From: Acidobacteriota bacterium
GTDB taxonomy: Bacteria > Acidobacteriota > Terriglobia > UBA7540
Direction of reading: 5' to 3'
Assembly (NCBI GenBank): GCA_021787735.1
Contig: JAJYLL010000019.1
Span: 1 to 54,878 of the forward strand
DNA length: 54,878 bases
Every line of letters begins with the position of its first letter. Position 1 is the stretch's first letter. The position numbers were made by a program, and so were the translations under genes. The notes beneath the pieces are model-generated. The model was not told the origin of the DNA. It did no database searches and saw nothing but the letters and a program-made list of their open reading frames with translations. Below, piece by piece: positions 51,560 through 54,878 of this stretch.

Positions 51560-52255
51560 ATGAAAGCTTTTCTGCTTGCGGCTGGACTTGGCACCCGCCT
51601 GCGCCCGCTGACGGACTCGACTGCCAAATGCCTTCTTCCTATTCAGGGCGTACCGTTGATTTCAATCTGGCTGGACCTTTGCCATCGGTACGGCATTGAT
51701 GAAGTGTTGATCAATACCCACCTGCACGGCGAGCGTGTCCGCGCCTGCCTTGGGGCGCGCAGGAACGGTGTGAGGACGATAGTAGTGGATGAGCCGGTAC
51801 TGCTGGGGAGCGCCGGGACCATTCGGAACAACCGCCAATGGGTTGAGGGCGAAGAATCCTTCTGGGTGCTCTACGCTGATGTTCTGACCAACGCCGACTT
51901 GGGGCAGATGATGGAGTTCCACCAGCAGCATCCATGCGTCGCCACGCTGGGTGGATATGAAGTTCCTGACCCACGCCGCTGCGGCATCATGCAAGTGGGC
52001 CCTGACGGACGGATCGAGCGCTTCGTCGAAAAGCCCAAATCTCCCATCGGCCGGGTGGCGTTTTCAGGCCTGATGGTTGCGGACGCCGCCCTGCTTGATG
52101 AGATCCCGAACCAATCGCACTCCGATATCGGGTTCGATGTGCTGCCGCGGCTGGCGGGGAATATGTTCGCCTGGCCGATTTCTGATTACATCCTCGATAT
52201 CGGGACGATTGAGAACTACGACTTAGCTCAGAAGAGCTGGCCTGGACTGGGGTGA
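51560..52255 (+). CDS. sugar-1-phosphate nucleotidyltransferase, HddC-like
   Basis: This 231-residue NTP-transferase has the signature LAAGLGTRLRPLTDS at 6-20 with the lysine in AKCLLPIQG. It then shows LLGSAGTIRNN, WVLYADVL (metal-binding Asp) and FVEKPKSP. It activates a sugar 1-phosphate to a nucleotide sugar, most likely GDP- or NDP-heptose or mannose-type given the GHMP kinase upstream. A 159-base gap with no recognisable signal separates it from the kinase gene. Confidence 0.85.
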   Translation: MKAFLLAAGLGTRLRPLTDSTAKCLLPIQGVPLISIWLDLCHRYGIDEVLINTHLHGERVRACLGARRNGVRTIVVDEPVLLGSAGTIRNNRQWVEGEESFWVLYADVLTNADLGQMMEFHQQHPCVATLGGYEVPDPRRCGIMQVGPDGRIERFVEKPKSPIGRVAFSGLMVADAALLDEIPNQSHSDIGFDVLPRLAGNMFAWPISDYILDIGTIENYDLAQKSWPGLG

Positions 52256-52278
52256 AACTTCCAATTGAGGAATAATGC

Positions 52279-52929
52279 ATGTTCAAGGGTGCGATTTTTG
52301 ATATGGATGGCGTGCTGATTGATAGCCATCCCCTGCATAAAAGAGTCTGGGCAAAATTCCTGACCTCGTTGAACAGGCCGCCCACGGAGGAAGATCTTGA
52401 CTTTGTGCTGGACGGCAGGAAGCGCGAGGAGATCCTGCAGCATTTTCTGGGTGATCTGTCTCCCGAACAGCTCTACGAATACGGGCAGCGAAAAGACGAA
52501 ATCTATTGGGAGTTCTCAACGGAGTTGCGCACGGTTACGGGCGTGGAGGAATTTTTGGGCGCACTGGCAGCGGCAGGAATCTCTATGTCTGTTGCTACCA
52601 GTGCCAGCTCGGGACGCGCGCGGGACACGCTGGCCCATCTTGGAATTCTCCCGCATTTTTCCGCCCTCGTTACGGGAGACGACGTGAACAAAGGTAAGCC
52701 CGACCCTGAGATTTTCGTTCGCGCAGCCGGAAGGCTGAAACTGGCTCCGGAAAATCTCCTGGTGGTGGAGGACGCGGTTTCCGGAGTGAAAGCCGCAAAA
52801 TCCGCGGGAATGAAATGCCTGGGAATCGCGTCCAACGGCAGGGGCGGATTTCTTAGCGAGGCCGGCGCGGACCGCGTGGTTGATGACTATCGCGAGATCA
52901 GCCTGCGCGACGTGCAGCAGCTTTTTTGA
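52279..52929 (+). CDS. HAD-superfamily phosphatase/phosphomutase-like
   Basis: This 216-residue HAD subfamily IA protein is of the beta-phosphoglucomutase/gph type. The catalytic pair D8 and D10 is in FDMDGVLIDS, a helical cap lies at about 16-80, the serine/threonine motif is in VATSASSGRA, and GKPDPEIF with VVEDAVSGVKAAKSAG gives motifs III and IV. It may hydrolyse or isomerise a sugar phosphate in the pathway of its two upstream neighbours. It is not of the capless GmhB type, so it is not the standard heptose bisphosphatase. Confidence 0.85.
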   Translation: MFKGAIFDMDGVLIDSHPLHKRVWAKFLTSLNRPPTEEDLDFVLDGRKREEILQHFLGDLSPEQLYEYGQRKDEIYWEFSTELRTVTGVEEFLGALAAAGISMSVATSASSGRARDTLAHLGILPHFSALVTGDDVNKGKPDPEIFVRAAGRLKLAPENLLVVEDAVSGVKAAKSAGMKCLGIASNGRGGFLSEAGADRVVDDYREISLRDVQQLF

Positions 52930-53044
52930 AACTTTTTAGCCAAGCCAGTGCAGTTGACCTCCTATTCGTCAAATGGTTTGTGCCCATCGGTTCTGGCCGT
53001 GTGGTCCTTGGGGGCTTAAACTGCAGAAAACCCTATGACTCCTT

Positions 53045-53480
53045 AGGCTTCCCTATCGGTTCGAAGCTAGATCTTGCTGTCGGCGAATCCAGTCTCGAAA
53101 GTAATCCTCGTAATCAGATTTCCTTCCATTGAGGGTAAGGCAATCCCTACGGTCAAGCTGGGCGCACCCCTTGCCAGCCTTAGCAGCAAGGTTGTGATTC
53201 TTGATTGTGATAAGCGGTGTCCGGCTTTCCATCGTGCAGTGGAGGCCAAGGACAGTCCGGGATTCGCCCGCTGCCTGAAAGGGCGGAGCACTCTTTCTAA
53301 GGCTATCCTTCCGGCCAATGAAGTTCCGAATCTTCTCATCGTCCCCTGCCGCCCTACCCGGTTTAACGCGCCAGAGGTTCGGTGCTCTTCAACGACGTTG
53401 GAGTTGCTGCGGAAGCTGCGTGAAGATTTTGAGTATGTTGGTGGATGAGCCGGACTCATAGCAAGACGCCAGATTCGGAC
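53045..53480 (+). pseudogene. decayed BY-kinase (Wzc/CpsD-type) ATPase remnant
   Basis: The middle frame (53074-53448) encodes sequence recognisably like the ATPase core of bacterial tyrosine kinases of polysaccharide loci: SKVILVIRFPSIEGKA in place of KVILVTS-PGEGKS, then LSSKVVILDCDKRCP (Walker A'), GFARCLKGRSTLSKAI, PNLLIVPCR and LELLRKLREDFEYV. The Walker A serine/threonine is lost. Upstream, PYRFEARS in another frame matches the usual YR-LRTS block, with a TAG stop between. Downstream, MLVDEPDS (Walker B region) is in a shifted frame. Several frameshifts and a stop show that the gene is dead. Confidence 0.65.
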
Positions 53481-53785
53481 CCGGCTCTCGTCGCCGCTAC
53501 TGGACCTTGAATGACTCTCGTTGGGTGAACTCGCTTTCAAATAATAAGATCAATGACACCGGTGCGTTTTGTCACTAGAGCCAGAGAGCATTTCAAGTAT
53601 GGCGTGGGTAGAACCGGAGATATAAGCCGACTTTAGTGGAAGTATACAGCAAGTATTAATATGCAATATCTTGATGGGACTATTGCTCCGCTATGATAAT
53701 CGAAGCCGCCACAGATTATGGTGGCTCAAGTTAGGTGGACAATGAATAGCGGTATGCGTGGTGATCACAACCTATAAGAGGAGAT
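53481..53785. other. AT-rich intergenic region before the decarboxylase gene
   Basis: No gene is visible. The stretch from 53530 to 53785 is clearly richer in A and T than its surroundings and holds a plausible promoter (listed separately) and the ribosome binding site of the next gene. Confidence 0.5.
53671..53700 (+). promoter_or_regulatory. sigma-70-like promoter of the decarboxylase gene
   Basis: TTGATG (53671-53676) and GATAAT (53695-53700) are spaced by 18 bases in AT-rich DNA, about 80 bases before the start codon. This suggests the gene is transcribed separately from the upstream cluster. Confidence 0.45.
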
Positions 53786-54775
53786 ATGAGGATTATCATC
53801 ACGGGCGGCGCAGGTTTTCTGGGTAGGCATCTCTGCGAAAGGATGCTCTCGCTTGGTCATGAGGTTTTGTGCGCAGACAACCTACTGACGGGCCGGAATT
53901 CGAATATCGAGGAGTGTGAGCAAAACCCGTCCTTTCATTTCGTACGCCAGGACGTAACTGCCCCACTGCGTATCGAGGGACCTATTGATGCCGTTGTGCA
54001 TATGGCATGCCCGGCCAGCCCTCCTGATTACCTCAAATTCCCTATTCAGACCCTGGAAGTGGGAACTATCGGAACCAGAAATATGCTGACGCTAGCCCTA
54101 GCGAAGGAGGCTCGATTCCTGCTGACCAGCACGTCAGAAGTTTATGGCGATCCAAAGATCAGCCCCCAAAGAGAAGATTACTGGGGCTATGTGAATCCCA
54201 TCGGACCACGAAGTGTTTACGACGAAGCCAAACGGGCTTCCGAGGCGCTGGCCATGGCTTTTCATCGCCGATACGGGGTCGATTCTCGTATAGCAAGGAT
54301 ATTCAACACATATGGTCCGTGGATGCGTGCAAACGACGGGCGCGTCATTTCCAATTTCATTATGCAGGCATTGCAAGGCAAAGAACTGACGATTTACGGG
54401 GACGGGAGTCAAACTAGAAGTTTCTGCTATGCCAGTGACCTTGTCGACGGCCTCGTTCGTCTGTTAATGGCGGATTCAGACTCCGGAGAAACATCCAGCC
54501 AGAGCAAGGAGTGGGGAATCCATTACCCGGTCAATCTGGGTAATCCCAGAGAGCAGAAAATTGTTGATATTGCCCGAATCGTCAGGGAAATGACTGGAAG
54601 TTCAAGCCAAACGAGGTTCCATCCTTTGCCCGCCGATGACCCTAAGATTCGATGTCCGGATATTACCCGCGCCCGCCGGTTGCTTGGGTGGGAACCCAAG
54701 GTCCGTTTAGAAGAGGGACTGGCGTCTACAATCAGCTATTTCCGCACATATTATTGCGTTCTTAAAATACGTTGA
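53786..54775 (+). CDS. UDP-glucuronate decarboxylase-like extended SDR
   Basis: This 329-residue extended short-chain dehydrogenase has the NAD-binding motif [17 protein letters not shown] at 4-20, [21 protein letters not shown], the catalytic serine region [12 protein letters not shown], and YDEAK as the YxxxK pair. The sequence [18 protein letters not shown] is typical of UDP-glucuronate decarboxylases, which make UDP-xylose. The final residues (TYYCVLKIR) differ from the family's usual end and lie beside an insertion sequence, so the C-terminus may have been altered by insertion. The start ATG 53786 has AGGAG five bases upstream. Confidence 0.9.
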   Translation: MRIIITGGAGFLGRHLCERMLSLGHEVLCADNLLTGRNSNIEECEQNPSFHFVRQDVTAPLRIEGPIDAVVHMACPASPPDYLKFPIQTLEVGTIGTRNMLTLALAKEARFLLTSTSEVYGDPKISPQREDYWGYVNPIGPRSVYDEAKRASEALAMAFHRRYGVDSRIARIFNTYGPWMRANDGRVISNFIMQALQGKELTIYGDGSQTRSFCYASDLVDGLVRLLMADSDSGETSSQSKEWGIHYPVNLGNPREQKIVDIARIVREMTGSSSQTRFHPLPADDPKIRCPDITRARRLLGWEPKVRLEEGLASTISYFRTYYCVLKIR

Positions 54776-54800
54776 CTTATTTGAGCCATTGACTTAAAGT
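54772..54800 (+). promoter_or_regulatory. promoter-like hexamers and direct repeat at the IS end
   Basis: TTGACT (54772-54777) and TAAAGT (54795-54800) are 17 bases apart, just before the transposase start. The octamer TTGACTTA occurs twice (54772-54779 and 54789-54796), which could also be part of the terminal repeat or a transposase binding site. Confidence 0.4.
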
Positions 54801-54808
54801 GCTCGATT

Positions 54809-54878
54809 ATGTCCCGTCGAGCGCCCCAAATCGAACTAACTGCCGAAGAGCGAAAGACTTTGCAAACTATCGTGAATT
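54809..54878 (+). CDS. IS630-type transposase, N-terminal fragment
   Basis: From ATG 54809 the frame runs off the window after 23 codons. The translation (MSRRAPQIELTAEERKTLQT...) is the usual N-terminus of IS630-family transposases, which begin with a short basic segment followed by IELT-EER-L before the helix-turn-helix. The rest, including the DDE catalytic residues, is outside the window. Whether the element is intact is unknown. Confidence 0.7.
   Translation, partial: MSRRAPQIELTAEERKTLQTIVN

Noticed and set aside
53074-53448. An intact 124-residue gene
   Set aside because: The similarity to BY-kinases continues in other frames on both sides with a stop and frameshifts, so it is a remnant, not a complete gene.

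Overview
The window looks like a stretch of an Acidobacteriota chromosome. The evidence is indirect: an Oar-like TonB-type receptor with an N-terminal carboxypeptidase-regulatory domain, Tat-exported Gfo/Idh and TIM-barrel proteins, a very long multi-SLBB polysaccharide exporter, GC-rich coding sequence, and dispersed repeats of the kind common in these genomes. There is no rRNA or tRNA here, so the placement is an inference.

Layout. 1-6.5 kb is a minus-strand accessory region. It holds a GIDE-domain membrane protein, a class V aminotransferase, small secreted, zinc-ribbon and pilin-like proteins with good intrinsic terminators, and a GIY-YIG nuclease embedded in palindromic and tandem repeats beside a truncated membrane-protein gene. 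7.2-11.7 kb is a plus-strand cassette: a Tat-signal Gfo/Idh/MocA oxidoreductase and two near-identical Tat-signal TIM-barrel sugar isomerase-like proteins, with a TPR protein between the two copies. 11.9-14.9 kb is an assimilatory-type nitrite/sulfite reductase and a small partner protein. They follow a strong promoter, a long structured leader and a terminator hairpin just before the start codon, which makes a candidate riboswitch or attenuator. 15-18.5 kb is the Oar-like outer-membrane protein.

19-54.8 kb is one large surface or exopolysaccharide locus, almost all on the plus strand and often with overlapping start and stop codons. It opens with a LuxR-type regulator and a lone receiver domain translationally coupled to a seven-SLBB outer-membrane exporter. 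Next come a PAP2-phosphatase/Wzi-like fusion, a NusG-like UpxY antiterminator, a Wzz chain-length protein without a kinase domain, a Wzx flippase, a Wzy polymerase, four glycosyltransferases and two methyltransferases. A secreted GH39-like hydrolase, a dehydrogenase-Gfo/Idh fusion, WecB, a DUF362 protein, a CapK-like ligase, an alpha/alpha-toroid protein and a DUF354 GT-B protein follow. The end of the locus has two initiating sugar-phosphate transferases (one lacking the catalytic Asp), a GHMP kinase/nucleotidyltransferase/HAD set resembling nucleotide-heptose synthesis, a decayed tyrosine-kinase remnant and a UDP-glucuronate decarboxylase-like enzyme. The window ends inside an IS630-type transposase gene.

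Together the locus encodes a Wzx/Wzy-type pathway: sugar activation, lipid-linked repeat-unit assembly, flipping, polymerisation with length control, and export through an SLBB protein, with transcription probably sustained by the UpxY factor.
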